This document shows positions 8,123-16,649 of a DNA stretch of 64,000 bases, one piece after another (positions within the stretch are counted from its first letter, which is position 1; every line of letters starts with the position of its first letter). The DNA comes from Bifidobacterium choloepi (GTDB taxonomy: Bacteria > Actinomycetota > Actinomycetes > Actinomycetales > Bifidobacteriaceae), in assembly GCF_010667615.1 (NCBI RefSeq), contig NZ_VYSG01000001.1:186001-250000 (forward strand), read 5' to 3'. The notes under the pieces were generated by a model. The model did no database searches and was not told where the DNA came from. It saw only the letters and a program-made list of their open reading frames with translations. The position numbers were made by a program, and so were the translations under genes.

Positions 8123-9011
8123 ACCGCCGGGCATCCGGGCGAATGAACGGGGAATGCACTGCCGTGTCCATAAGCGCCCCGTAACAACGGGGATGCCGAT
8201 AGGCGTTGCCCATCACTTCATGGGCACGGTAGGCACGCAGCATGGCCAAGTCGACGGAGCCGATATGGATCCCCTCGTCTTCGGGAGCTTCCAGCACGCA
8301 CATATCGCGCGACCATGGTTCCTCGTCCAGCCATGCGACGCCGTCGAAGATGGTGGAATGCCCGTTGCAGTCCGGGTGCGACGCCGGATAGTTGCAGGTG
8401 GCGATGGCCACCATGTTCTCGTAGGCGCGCGTGCGCAGGCACGAGAGCCGGTTGATTTCCATGGGGCACGCATTCGGCGCGAGAATGACTTCCGCGCCCT
8501 GCAGCATGAGCAGGCGTGCGCTTTCCGGAAATTCACGGTCGAAACAGATCATCGATCCGACCCTCACAGTCCCGAGGCGCGTGTCGAGATCGGCCACGTA
8601 GAACCTGTCGCCCAGGCTCAGGCGGATCTCGTCGGAAAAATCACAGGTATGCACCTTGGCGTACCGCAACGCCTCACTGCCATGGCGGTCGAACAGCACG
8701 ACCGTATTGCGCGGCAACGGATCCCGGCGCTCCAAGAACGTGATGGCGATAGCCATGTCCAGTTCGCGGGCAAGGTCAGCGAATGCCTGCACAAAGGCAC
8801 CATGGCCGTCAACGGCAAGCGCCTTCAATTCATCCGAATCCTCCGGAATGCGGTATCCGCTGCTCCACATTTCCGGGAACAGCGCAATGTCGGCGCCCTG
8901 TTCGCCGGCAGCCCGACATGCGGCAATCCCCTTGGCCAGATTGGCTGCCGTGTCGCGTTCCGGCAGCAGCTGTAGCAATGCGATCCGCAGGTTCATGTTT
9001 CCGTCCGTCAT
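8121..9011 (-). CDS. Carbon-nitrogen hydrolase (nitrilase superfamily)
   Basis: 296 aa. The Glu-Lys-Cys catalytic triad is visible: Glu in DIALFPEMWSSGY, Lys in LRYAKVHTCDF, Cys in GSMICFDREFPESARLL. Such enzymes cleave non-peptide C-N bonds in amides, nitriles or carbamoyl compounds; the substrate is unknown, though the overall layout suits an amidase or N-carbamoyl-putrescine-type hydrolase. I choose the ATG at 9011 because GGGAGGG lies 7 nt upstream and the conserved start (NLRIALLQLLPERD) follows; longer in-frame starts lack this. The stop codon abuts the truncated nucleotidyltransferase, so the last residues may derive from the deletion that created that junction. Confidence 0.86.
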   Translation of the reverse strand: MTDGNMNLRIALLQLLPERDTAANLAKGIAACRAAGEQGADIALFPEMWSSGYRIPEDSDELKALAVDGHGAFVQAFADLARELDMAIAITFLERRDPLPRNTVVLFDRHGSEALRYAKVHTCDFSDEIRLSLGDRFYVADLDTRLGTVRVGSMICFDREFPESARLLMLQGAEVILAPNACPMEINRLSCLRTRAYENMVAIATCNYPASHPDCNGHSTIFDGVAWLDEEPWSRDMCVLEAPEDEGIHIGSVDLAMLRAYRAHEVMGNAYRHPRCYGALMDTAVHSPFIRPDARR

Positions 9012-9157
9012 TGCATGCCCTCCCATTCGTCGTCGAAGCGCCCGTTCCCGGCAAAATCGTCGTGCAACGCTTCGTCGCAGACCGTACCGCCCCCCATGGT
9101 ATGCCAACACGGTCATTCCCGACGAGGGCAGGACGACGGCACGGAACAAGCGAGGTG

Positions 9158-9892
9158 CTACTTCCTGACTGGCACTCGTCCCTGGAAGTGCTCGACGCAC
9201 CAAACTTTCTCATTGCTGCCGGGGGCACGCAGCAAGCGGGTGTGCAACGTGTGGCGCGCGAAGAACCATGACCAGAACGCCGGCCTGAATTCCCGGCGGG
9301 TCGCCGGATCCCAGTAGACGACGTGACGGTAGTAGCTGGCGGTCATTGCGGCCATCATGATGACCGCCGCCGCGAGCCCGATGCTGAAGATCCACCAGAT
9401 TCCGGTGTGGATGGACCAGACCAGCGTGCCGATCCAGGCAATGTCGGCCAGGATGCTGACGATGATCATCAGCGCGAAGAAACGGTGCGAGAGTGTTTTG
9501 CTTGCCATGTGGTTCGCCATGTCCGTTCGGTCGGCCACCGTGAGCGTGCCATGCAATGCCAGGTCGTCGTCGAGGGCGTCTATCGCAGTGATCCTGCGCT
9601 GCGCCTCGGCGATGCCAGATTCCAGCTTCTGCCGCTGCTCGCCGAGCAGGTCCTGCAGCATCCGCGTGCTGTACGGACTCTCCATGACAGTGCGGATCGC
9701 GGCGAGGCTCAGTCCGGTGTCCTTGAGCATGAGGATGTACTCGAGAGCACGCACGTCGGCGTCATCGTAGAGGCGCTTGCCTCCCGTGCTCATGGACGAC
9801 GGATTCAGCAGGCCCTGACGGTCGTAGTACTGAATGGTGCGTACGGATACGCCGCACAGCTTAGCGACGTCTCCGGTGGTGTAAGTAGACAA
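9158..9892 (-). CDS. MerR-family transcriptional regulator with two C-terminal membrane helices
   Basis: 244 aa. The N-terminal HTH (TTGDVAKLCGVSVRTIQYYDRQGLL, about residues 5-29) with GGKRLYDDADVRALEYI is a MerR DNA-binding domain, followed by the coiled-coil linker (about 75-110). Instead of a short effector-binding tail there are two hydrophobic segments (about 138-160 and 164-188) and a basic, aromatic C-terminus. This suggests a membrane-tethered regulator responding to an envelope or small-molecule signal. I start at the TTG at 9892 because AAGGAGG lies 7 nt upstream; the ATG at 9928 has no such site. The gene lies upstream of the nitrilase gene on the same strand, 146 nt apart. Confidence 0.88.
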   Translation of the reverse strand: MSTYTTGDVAKLCGVSVRTIQYYDRQGLLNPSSMSTGGKRLYDDADVRALEYILMLKDTGLSLAAIRTVMESPYSTRMLQDLLGEQRQKLESGIAEAQRRITAIDALDDDLALHGTLTVADRTDMANHMASKTLSHRFFALMIIVSILADIAWIGTLVWSIHTGIWWIFSIGLAAAVIMMAAMTASYYRHVVYWDPATRREFRPAFWSWFFARHTLHTRLLRAPGSNEKVWCVEHFQGRVPVRK

Positions 9893-9925
9893 TGGCCTAC
9901 CTCCTTTCGTAGAGCCATTGCAGTG

Positions 9926-10008
9926 CATGACGCGACGTCACGGGCAAATCCACGGCGTGTCGATGCCGGATCGGCACGGGTTGTCCGGCGTGGTGACGCG
10001 GCGTCATG
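9926..10008. terminator. Imperfect stem-loop between lepA and the MerR gene
   Basis: Arms of about 16 nt (starting CATGACGC at 9926 and ending GCGTCATG at 10008) can pair with few mismatches around an interior with further pairing. It follows the lepA stop on the minus strand and lacks a T-run, so it is a candidate lepA terminator only. Confidence 0.45.
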
Positions 10009-10070
10009 CCGGTATTGCGTCCACGAAAGAACGTCGATTCGGCGAAGTGCAGGCTCAATGGCCTCCGGAC

Positions 10071-11960
10071 TCAGCCTTCGGTCTTCTGGGCGGCGCGGAT
10101 CTTGTCCTTCGTGTCGCGATCGTTGGCGGAGTCGCCGGTCTGCAGGGCGGCGATGAACGCCTCCTGCGGCACCTCGACATGGCCGAGCATCTTCATGCGC
10201 TTCTTGCCGGCCTTCTGCTTCTCGAGAAGCTTGCGCTTGCGGGTGATGTCGCCGCCGTAGCACTTGGCAAGCACGTCCTTGCGCAGCGCGCGGATGTTCT
10301 CGCGGGCAATGATGCGCGAGCCGATCGCGGCCTGAATCGGGATTTCGAACTGCTGGCGCGGAATGAGCTCGCGCAGCTTCTTCGTCATCATGACGCCGTA
10401 CGAATACGCCTTGTCGCGGTGTACGATCGCCGAGAACGCGTCCACGCGCTCGCCCTGAATGAGGATGTCGACCTTGACGAGGTCCGCGGCCTGTTCACCG
10501 TCCTCGTGATAGTCGAGTGACGCGTAGCCCTTGGTGCGGCTCTTCAACTGGTCGAAGAAGTCGAAGACGATTTCGGCGAGCGGAATGCGGTAGTGCATTT
10601 CCACGCGGTCGGTCGAGATGTATTCCATCGTGCCCATGATGCCGCGGTGGTCCTGGCACAGGTCCATGACGGCGCCGATGAATTCCTTCGGCGTGATGAT
10701 GTCGGCGGCGACCATCGGTTCGACAATCTTCTTGATCTTGCCGTCCGGGAATTCGCTCGGGTTGGTGACGCGGTGGACGGTGCCGTCCTCGGACGTGACC
10801 TCGTACGGGACGTTCGGGGCGGTCGAGATGAGGTCGAGGCCGAATTCGCGCGAGAGTCGTTCGGAAACGATCTCCATGTGCAGGAGTCCAAGGAAGCCGC
10901 AGCGGAAACCGAAGCCCAGTGCGACGGACGTTTCCGGTTCATAGATCAACGCCGCGTCGTTCAGCTTGAGCTTGTCGAGCGCCTCGCGCAGTTCGGGGAA
11001 CTGGGCGTTGTCGATCGGGAACAGGCCGGCATAGACCATCGGCTGCGGATCACGGTAGCCGGGCAGTGCTTCCTTCGCCGGGTTGGCGGCCGACGTGATC
11101 GTGTCGCCGACCTTCGACTGGGACACGTCCTTCGCGCCGGTGATGACATAGCCGACCTCGCCGGCGCCGAGCGCCTTCGTCGGCATCATGTCCGGCGAGA
11201 TGACGCCGATCTCGATCGGATCGTGCGTCATGCCGATGCCCATCATGTGCAGCTTCTCGCGGCTGCGCAGTTCGCCGTCGACCATGCGGATGTAGGTGAC
11301 GATGCCGCGGTAGGAGTCGTAGACCGAATCGAAGATCAATGCGCGGGCCTCGGCATCCGGATCGCCCTTCGGCTCGGGAATGTCGATGACGATGCGGTCG
11401 AGCAGTTCGGCGACGCCTTCGCCGGTCTTGCCGGAAACGCGCAGCACGTCGGACGGATCGCAGCCGATCAGGCCGGCGATTTCCTCGGCATGCTTGTCCG
11501 GTTCGGCACTCGGCAGGTCGATCTTGTTGAGCACGGGAATGATCGTCAGGTCATGGTCGATCGCCATGTACAGGTTGGACAGCGTCTGCGCCTCGATGCC
11601 CTGCGTCGCGTCGACGAGCAGCACGGCGCCCTCGCATGCGGCCAGCGCGCGCGAGACCTCGTAGGTGAAGTCGACGTGGCCCGGGGTGTCGATCATGCCA
11701 AGCGTGTATTCGACGCCGTCGTACGTCCACGGCACGCGCACGGCCTGCGACTTGATCGTGATGCCGCGTTCCTGCTCGATGTCCATGCGGTCGAGGAACC
11801 GGTCATGCATTTCGCGCTCCGGCACGATGCCGCTCAGCTGCAGGATGCGGTCGGCCACCGTCGACTTGCCATGGTCGATGTGGGCGATGATGCAGAAATT
11901 GCGGATGAGCGACTGGTCGGTCGCTCCCGGCTGATTATGCTGCGGCTTGGGCTGGCTCAC
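10071..11960 (-). CDS. lepA: Translation elongation factor 4 (back-translocating GTPase LepA)
   Basis: 629 aa, normal for LepA with a short N-terminal tail. GTPase motifs are G1 AHIDHGKST (about 26-34), G3 DTPGHVDF and G4 [10 protein letters not shown], and the diagnostic LepA C-terminal domain is present ([21 protein letters not shown]). EF4 binds stalled or mis-translocated ribosomes and uses GTP to reset them, acting in the cytoplasm and near the membrane. The gene follows rpsT on the same strand but a strong intrinsic terminator lies between them, so they are likely separate units. Confidence 0.97.
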   Translation of the reverse strand: MSQPKPQHNQPGATDQSLIRNFCIIAHIDHGKSTVADRILQLSGIVPEREMHDRFLDRMDIEQERGITIKSQAVRVPWTYDGVEYTLGMIDTPGHVDFTYEVSRALAACEGAVLLVDATQGIEAQTLSNLYMAIDHDLTIIPVLNKIDLPSAEPDKHAEEIAGLIGCDPSDVLRVSGKTGEGVAELLDRIVIDIPEPKGDPDAEARALIFDSVYDSYRGIVTYIRMVDGELRSREKLHMMGIGMTHDPIEIGVISPDMMPTKALGAGEVGYVITGAKDVSQSKVGDTITSAANPAKEALPGYRDPQPMVYAGLFPIDNAQFPELREALDKLKLNDAALIYEPETSVALGFGFRCGFLGLLHMEIVSERLSREFGLDLISTAPNVPYEVTSEDGTVHRVTNPSEFPDGKIKKIVEPMVAADIITPKEFIGAVMDLCQDHRGIMGTMEYISTDRVEMHYRIPLAEIVFDFFDQLKSRTKGYASLDYHEDGEQAADLVKVDILIQGERVDAFSAIVHRDKAYSYGVMMTKKLRELIPRQQFEIPIQAAIGSRIIARENIRALRKDVLAKCYGGDITRKRKLLEKQKAGKKRMKMLGHVEVPQEAFIAALQTGDSANDRDTKDKIRAAQKTEG

Positions 11961-12045
11961 GCATTCCTCCTCGAAAGTCTTGATACGTCCACGATTCTAC
12001 CCAACATCGCGATCGCGGCGTTTCATTCCCGGCAAGATAGTCCGG

Positions 12046-12085
12046 ACAAACAAAAAGTCCCGGAAGCTTGCGGTTTTCCGGGACT
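12046..12085 (-). terminator. Intrinsic terminator downstream of rpsT
   Basis: On the minus strand, 10-bp arms AGTCCCGGAA / TTCCGGGACT around a 10-nt loop are followed at once by TTTTTGTTTG. This is a textbook rho-independent terminator and one of the few in the window with a U-tract. Confidence 0.88.
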
Positions 12086-12134
12086 CAAATAGGTCTAAGC
12101 CTGAAGCAGTGCCGTCACTTGCGGCAGATCGAAC

Positions 12135-12395
12135 TCACAGGGCGTTGATCTGCAGGGCGAGGCTGGACTTGCGGTTCGCAGCCTGGTTCTTGTGGATGAC
12201 ACCGGCGCTGGCGGCCTTGTCGAGCTTCTTGGCGGCGATCGCGAACTTCTCCTGCGCGAGGGCCTTGTCGCCGGCGGCGATGGCTTCGCGGGTGTGACGG
12301 ACAGCGGTCTTGATAGCCGACTTCACGGCAACGTTGCGCTTGTGAGCCTTCTCGTTGGTGAGAACGCGCTTCTTCTGCGACTTGATGTTAGCCAA
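12135..12395 (-). CDS. rpsT: 30S ribosomal protein S20
   Basis: 86 aa, basic and helical, the usual size. [21 protein letters not shown] and the repeated K/R/A-rich helices with a closing [16 protein letters not shown] are diagnostic of S20, which binds 16S rRNA early in 30S assembly. The ATG at 12395 starts the conserved sequence. It is monocistronic, with a strong terminator downstream. Confidence 0.97.
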   Translation of the reverse strand: MANIKSQKKRVLTNEKAHKRNVAVKSAIKTAVRHTREAIAAGDKALAQEKFAIAAKKLDKAASAGVIHKNQAANRKSSLALQINAL

Positions 12396-12548
12396 TTGTT
12401 AATCTCCAAACGACTAATTACCTATTAGGACATACAAAGAAGAAATATACCACGGGGCGAGGATTTTTCCATCATCCCCTCTCCCCTACAATGAATTCTC
12501 GGGAATATCCCCGAAAACATATTCACGGGTTGTCACAAGGAGCACACC

Positions 12549-12713
12549 ATGGACGAACATCCGGTCATCGCCGCCATCATCGTGCTGTTGATCGTCGGCA
12601 TCGTGGTCACGATCCTGACGAAGCTGCTGTGGCTGCTGTTCGTCGTCGCCGTCATCATCATCGCGGTCGCCATTGTCTACCGCTTCGTCTCCGGCGGCGG
12701 CCGGCCGCTCTGA
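12549..12713 (+). CDS. Tiny hydrophobic membrane protein (54 aa)
   Basis: MDEHPVIAAIIVLLIVGIVV starts a nearly continuous hydrophobic protein with two likely membrane helices (about 7-24 and 27-46) and a short tail VYRFVSGGGRPL. An AAGGAG ribosome site sits 8 nt before the ATG, which is the main support that it is translated. No function is recognised. It lies upstream of, and convergent with, the YbaK-type gene. A similar but untranslated-looking sequence occurs near 13,410-13,490. Confidence 0.75.
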   Translation: MDEHPVIAAIIVLLIVGIVVTILTKLLWLLFVVAVIIIAVAIVYRFVSGGGRPL

Positions 12714-12749
12714 ATTTCGTTCCGGCCGAGAGAACGATCCTGCCGTCCT

Positions 12750-13304
12750 TCAGAACGTCACGACGGCGATGGAACATTGTTCGGCCAGGAACTGGAGGAC
12801 GTCGACAAGATGGCCGGCGTCGAAAACGATCGATTCGGCGTTGCTAAACAACGGAAATGCGATTGCTCCCGCGTAGCGTTGCAACGCCGCCGACACGGCC
12901 ACCGTCACCGGCCGGCCCTCCTCACTGTCTGCATCATTGTTGTCATGGGTCGTCGTCAACACGTCAAACAGCGACACACGTCCCAGCTCGGTGTTCAGTG
13001 CCGACATCATGATCTCCGGCGACGCGAAGCTCAGCCTCGTCGTGCCGGCAGCCGCCTTGACGGCCTTGAGATCCACGCGTCCTTCATCCCCCGTGACGAT
13101 CAATACGGGATTCCCATGCGTGTCGACAACCAGCAGGTTGCGCACGATGCCGCCCGGTTCGAGGCCGAGCAGCTCGACGACTCCCCTGTCGAATCCTTCC
13201 TGCACATTGTCGATCGCCGGATGCCGGACGACGCGGTACTCCACGTTCGCGTCATCCAGCAACGCCAGCGCCCGATCGCGCAGACTGTTGCCGGCCGCCG
13301 TCAT
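12750..13304 (-). CDS. YbaK/ProX-type aminoacyl-tRNA deacylase family protein
   Basis: About 184 aa. The fold is suggested by VEYRVVRHPAIDNVQEG, then RNLLVVDTHGNPVLIVTGDEGRVDLKAVKAAAG (the core strand-Lys segment of YbaK/ProX proteins), FASPEIMMSALNTELGRVSLF and a late VSAALQRYAGAIAFPLFSNAESIVFDA. These proteins hydrolyse mischarged tRNAs such as Ala-tRNAPro or Cys-tRNAPro. I take the ATG at 13304 because GGAGAGG lies 6 nt upstream; in-frame ATGs 42 nt and 21 nt further up lack one. The exact tRNA substrate is not resolvable. Confidence 0.8.
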   Translation of the reverse strand: MTAAGNSLRDRALALLDDANVEYRVVRHPAIDNVQEGFDRGVVELLGLEPGGIVRNLLVVDTHGNPVLIVTGDEGRVDLKAVKAAAGTTRLSFASPEIMMSALNTELGRVSLFDVLTTTHDNNDADSEEGRPVTVAVSAALQRYAGAIAFPLFSNAESIVFDAGHLVDVLQFLAEQCSIAVVTF

Positions 13305-13682
13305 ATTCGTCCTCTCCATACTCATGGAATCACAGTATCGCCGCAACTGGATGTACGGGCAGACAGAGCCAGAAGACGATTGCTTCAGGACAGTTGCCGC
13401 AAGGACCGGACCGAAATACCCTCGTCGTCATCGTCATCGCGGCCACCATCGTCTATCGTTTTCGGTTCCGGTTGCGGCCGCCCGCGCTGAAAACCGAGGA
13501 GACTCCAATGCATTCCCGACGCATTTCCAAGGTCTCTCTGCCATGCTCGACGCATGGGTTCCGGACCATCGGTCCGGAATAACTCCGCCGCCGTTCCGGT
13601 TGGGGCAGGCAGTATCGTCGTCCAGAGTCCCCGGGGCGCAATGCCGCTTCCCGGTCGACGGTTGCCATCAGAAAGGTCGTTC
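13305..13682. other. Intergenic region with a possible decayed small ORF
   Basis: No convincing gene. Between about 13,410 and 13,490 a + strand frame reads VVIVIAATIVYRF, resembling the C-terminal half of the small membrane protein at 12,549 (VVAVIIIAVAIVYRF), but it lacks a ribosome site and runs on into unrelated sequence. It may be a remnant duplicate. Confidence 0.35.
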
Positions 13683-13985
13683 ATGGTCCGCAAGGTTCTC
13701 AGCATCGCACTCACCGTCATCGTCTACGCCGCGCTCGCAGTCGTGTTCCTGAAGCTGTTCTGGCCACTGCTTCTGCTGCTCGTCGTCGTTGGCGCGTGGA
13801 CGTATTTCCGCATGCGCAGGAACCTCAGGAAGATGCGCGCCGCCTTTGCCGCACAGGCGCCCGGCACCCAGTCGTTCGGCGGTCGCGGCACCGGTTACGG
13901 CGACTACGCCGACGTCGTCGACACGACGGTCAGCACGCCTTCGTCGTCCCAACCGGCCGACGGCTATCGGGAAATTGGCCGCTGA
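13683..13985 (+). CDS. Small single-pass or hairpin membrane protein (100 aa)
   Basis: Begins MVRKVLSIALTVIVYAALAV with one or two membrane helices (about 5-22 and 24-40) followed by a basic stop-transfer segment (YFRMRRNLRKMRAAF) and a Gly/Ser/Thr-rich cytoplasmic tail. AGAAAGG precedes the ATG by about 6 nt. The tail has composition like other bifidobacterial small envelope proteins. No domain is recognised. It is monocistronic on the + strand ahead of the ElaA-type acetyltransferase, with over 100 nt between. Confidence 0.7.
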   Translation: MVRKVLSIALTVIVYAALAVVFLKLFWPLLLLLVVVGAWTYFRMRRNLRKMRAAFAAQAPGTQSFGGRGTGYGDYADVVDTTVSTPSSSQPADGYREIGR

Positions 13986-14100
13986 GTATCAGCTTTTCAG
14001 CCCGTAAATACGGACAATTTAACCATTGGAAACTATTTTTCCCGCACCTTCATGATTCGGCGCTGGCCACACGGCCGGCGCCGTCCTATACTCGGGCACC

Positions 14101-14625
14101 ATGCATGAAACCGATCACGCCGTTCCGGCCCCGTTTGAACTCAAGTCCTTCGCAGAACTGACGACTGCGGAGCTGTATGCCATCCTGCGCGTGCGCGCCG
14201 CCGTCTTCGTTGTCGAGCAGCATTGTCCCTATCAGGATGTCGACGGCCTCGACGAAGCGTCGCTTCACCTGTTCGCATGGAATGCCGATCATACTGAACT
14301 CGTCGCATACCTGCGCATCATGCCGGCGGGTGTCGCCTATCCGGGCGCCGTCGGCATCGGCCGCGTGCTCACCGACGGCGAACGCGGCACCGGCCTGGGC
14401 GGCCGCCTGCTTCGCGCCGCCGTCGCCGCCATCGACGACATCTACGACCATCCGATCATTCGTCTCGCCGCCCAGCAGCACGCCACCGGCTTCTACGCCC
14501 GCGAGGGATTCGTGCCGTGCTCGGAACCATTCGACGAGGACGGTATTCCCCACGTCGAAATGATCCGACCCGCCACCCAGTCAGCCGCCACCCAGTCAGC
14601 CGCCACCCAGTCAGTCGTCGCCTAG
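14101..14625 (+). CDS. ElaA-family GNAT acetyltransferase
   Basis: 174 aa. FELKSFAELTTAELYAILRVRAAVFVVEQHCPYQDVDGLD is the N-terminal signature of ElaA-like GNATs, followed by YLRIMP, the acetyl-CoA loop IGRVLTDGERGTGLGGRLL and the terminal GFYAREGFVPCSEPFDEDGIPHVEM. The substrate is unknown. The C-terminus is odd: after the domain ends (EMIRP) it carries three near-identical five-residue units (ATQSA, ATQSA, ATQSV) encoded by a 15-bp tandem DNA repeat. The ATG at 14101 is the only sensible start. Length is otherwise typical for the family. Confidence 0.87.
   Translation: MHETDHAVPAPFELKSFAELTTAELYAILRVRAAVFVVEQHCPYQDVDGLDEASLHLFAWNADHTELVAYLRIMPAGVAYPGAVGIGRVLTDGERGTGLGGRLLRAAVAAIDDIYDHPIIRLAAQQHATGFYAREGFVPCSEPFDEDGIPHVEMIRPATQSAATQSAATQSVVA
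14572..14616 (+). repeat. 15-bp tandem repeat, three copies, inside the ElaA-type gene
   Basis: Units start at 14572, 14587 and 14602 (GCCACCCAGTCAGCC); the third differs at one position. Because the unit is 15 bp, gain or loss of copies keeps frame and only changes tail length. Confidence 0.88.
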
Positions 14626-14816
14626 TCAGTCACCGTCATTCAATTGCCGAACCGCCGGAGCAGGAATTCCGCAGCTTCGTCATTCAGTTCGACCGGCGTA
14701 TTGCCGGCGAACCGTTCGCGAGCGCTGCTCGTTCGTTGTTGTCCGGCTTGGTGTCGGGATGAGGTGGCCGAATTCAATTGCTGCGCATACGAGAGTCCAT
14801 CTAGTCCTGAATCAGA

Positions 14817-15122
14817 TCAGTTCTTGCGCCCGTCATCGGTCACGTGACCGGACTGTCCATCATATTCGGAAGAATCTGTCGACTTCGCTTGTTCCAGTTG
14901 TTTCTTGTAGGCCATGCAGCGTGTCATAAGGTCGGGTTCATCAGGGTCGCGTGGATCGGGCAGAAAGAAGCACAGGTCGGCCAGCAGGAGCAATGGTATC
15001 GCCATCCAGCCGTGTGGCTGGACGGCGTAGACAGCGATCCCGATGATGATCAGGACGATGCCGCATGCGAGCTTGGTCCACCTCAGGACGATGATGACCC
15101 GATGACGCATTGTCGGCGACAT
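14817..15122 (-). CDS. Small two-helix membrane protein (101 aa)
   Basis: MSPTMRHRVIIVLRWTKLAC leads into two hydrophobic helices (about 17-36 and 40-54: GIVLIIIGIAVYAV and WMAIPLLLLADLCFFL), then an acidic, hydrophilic tail (PDPRDPDEPDLMTRCMAYKKQLEQAK). AAGGAG lies about 8 nt before the ATG at 15122; a longer in-frame start exists but has no ribosome site. No family is recognised. It lies just upstream of the arginase-fold gene on the same strand only in map order (it is downstream in transcription), with 57 nt between, so the two may share a transcript. Confidence 0.65.
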   Translation of the reverse strand: MSPTMRHRVIIVLRWTKLACGIVLIIIGIAVYAVQPHGWMAIPLLLLADLCFFLPDPRDPDEPDLMTRCMAYKKQLEQAKSTDSSEYDGQSGHVTDDGRKN

Positions 15123-15179
15123 GACAGTGCTCCTTCCCCGTGCATTCATTCCGTTTTCCGCTTGCCCCTGTTGCACTCC

Positions 15180-16031
15180 CTATTCCGTGAACAGCGGGAG
15201 ACTCTCGAGCATGTTGTGCAGGTTCTGTTCGTCGAACGGGAGGTATTCGGCGATCGTGAATCCGACGACGTCGGAGTTGTCAGTGATGAGCTTGAGCGTG
15301 TGGGCGAGCTGCTCCATGGTCATGGCACCGCTGCCGCTGCCATCGCCGACGAGGTTCTTGTTGGCGAAGTAGGTGGAGTGGAAGAGGTTGGCGTCGAGCA
15401 CGTCGATATCGAGATGGACGAGAATATGGTCGAACCGGCCGGTGAATTCGCGGATTGCGTCGTCTGTCAGGAATCGTTCGGTCTGTATGCGGTAGTCGAC
15501 GCCGCTGTCGTCGAGGAATTTCTTCTGGTAGTCGTGGAGTTGCTGGAGGCCGACGTAGAGGATGTCGTCGGCGTCGAACCTGGGATGCCGCATCTGTGCG
15601 GCGAGTTCTGTGTCGCCGTCGCCCATCAGTGACGCGAGGACCATGGCGTGGGCGTAGGGGTAGTTGTCATGCGGGTTGGACACGTCGGGGTGAGCGTCGA
15701 TCCAGATGATGCCGAGATTGTCGTACAGGCCATGCAGGTAATCGAATGGCGCGAGGGACACGACGCAGTTGCCGCCGATGGTGATGATCCTGTCGGGCCG
15801 CTCCCCCGCGATGGCTTCCTGCGCCTTGTGCACGCCGTCGAGAACTTCGTTTCGCGCGTACATGCCGTCAGTGACGGTGCGATTCTTGCCGTCCGGCGGC
15901 GTCAGGTTCACCTTGACGAGCGGCTGCCGGTCGTTGTCGGGAAGGATGTGCACGAGCAGGTTCGCGCCGAAATAGTAGGTGTCGAGTCCGCCGCTGAGAT
16001 AGTCCGGATACAGCAGTCGAATCGTCTTCAT
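15180..16031 (-). CDS. Arginase/agmatinase-fold protein with an altered metal site
   Basis: 283 aa. The ureohydrolase fold is clear from three metal-ligand motifs: GGNCVVSL (about 86-93), IDAHPDVSNP (about 111-120) and HLDIDVLD (about 206-213). In true arginases the first motif is GGDHS, whose His binds manganese; here that position is Cys (GGNC), while DAHxD and DxD are kept. The enzyme may use an altered metal centre or have a non-arginase substrate. I choose the ATG at 16031, with AAGGA about 10 nt upstream, over a TTG at 16040. A small membrane protein gene follows. Confidence 0.85.
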   Translation of the reverse strand: MKTIRLLYPDYLSGGLDTYYFGANLLVHILPDNDRQPLVKVNLTPPDGKNRTVTDGMYARNEVLDGVHKAQEAIAGERPDRIITIGGNCVVSLAPFDYLHGLYDNLGIIWIDAHPDVSNPHDNYPYAHAMVLASLMGDGDTELAAQMRHPRFDADDILYVGLQQLHDYQKKFLDDSGVDYRIQTERFLTDDAIREFTGRFDHILVHLDIDVLDANLFHSTYFANKNLVGDGSGSGAMTMEQLAHTLKLITDNSDVVGFTIAEYLPFDEQNLHNMLESLPLFTE

Positions 16032-16409
16032 GATCGTCAATCCTTCTTGTAGCTTCTGTCGCTGGGTCCTATCAACAACTGATTAGCGGATTGGTTCCGT
16101 CGTGACAACGGGTAAACATCGGAGAGATGTCCAGTCAGCGTTCGGCAGGAATGTCCATGAACATTTGTCGCGGGCGGGAGCCGGCTGGAGGGAGAATAAG
16201 ACGAGCGCCTCGGCTACCACCAAGAAGGGCGGTAGCGGGGGCGCTCGGTTGGTATTATCATCTCGCGCATTGTGCCGGCCACCAACCATTTTGCGCATGT
16301 CCTGTCGCGATGTCCTGTCTCGGCTGGCAAGCAGTTTCCCCGCGGCCGTTCCGACTCCCCTATTCTTGGGTCGGTCAACGGAACGCTAATGACGGAAGGA
16401 ATGACGACC
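16032..16409. other. Intergenic region with a GC-rich stem-loop at 16,203-16,246
   Basis: No gene is supported. A bipartite stem (GAGCGCC...GGCGCTC and GGCTACC...GGTAGC) spans 16,203-16,246 and could be a hairpin terminator or a 5' structural element, but no U-tract follows on either strand. The region should contain the promoter of the arginase-fold gene. Confidence 0.4.
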
Positions 16410-16619
16410 ATGCGTATTCACTGGACCGCCGGCCTGCCGGTGGCGCTGCTCATCCTGCTCGGCCTGCTGAGCGTCTCGACAGGACAGTCGGCACTGCTGT
16501 CGGCAGCACTGTTCGCCTGTGCCGCCGTCGCAATGTTCGCGCTGCTGGCGTGGTCGTATTGGCAGAAAAGAACGATTCGCCCGACCGAGCCGATGCCGGA
16601 ACCAGTCGTTGAAGACTAA
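16410..16619 (+). CDS. Small two-helix membrane protein (69 aa)
   Basis: MRIHWTAGLPVALLILLGLL followed by a second hydrophobic segment (LLSAALFACAAVAMFALLAW) and a short polar tail ending EPVVED. AAGGA lies about 9 nt before the ATG at 16410; ATGs at 16389 and 16401 are too close to or upstream of it. No family is recognised. It converges with the gene of unknown function at 16,650. Confidence 0.62.
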   Translation: MRIHWTAGLPVALLILLGLLSVSTGQSALLSAALFACAAVAMFALLAWSYWQKRTIRPTEPMPEPVVED

Positions 16620-16649
16620 AACGCACGGGCCTTTCCGTGCTGGCCCGAA

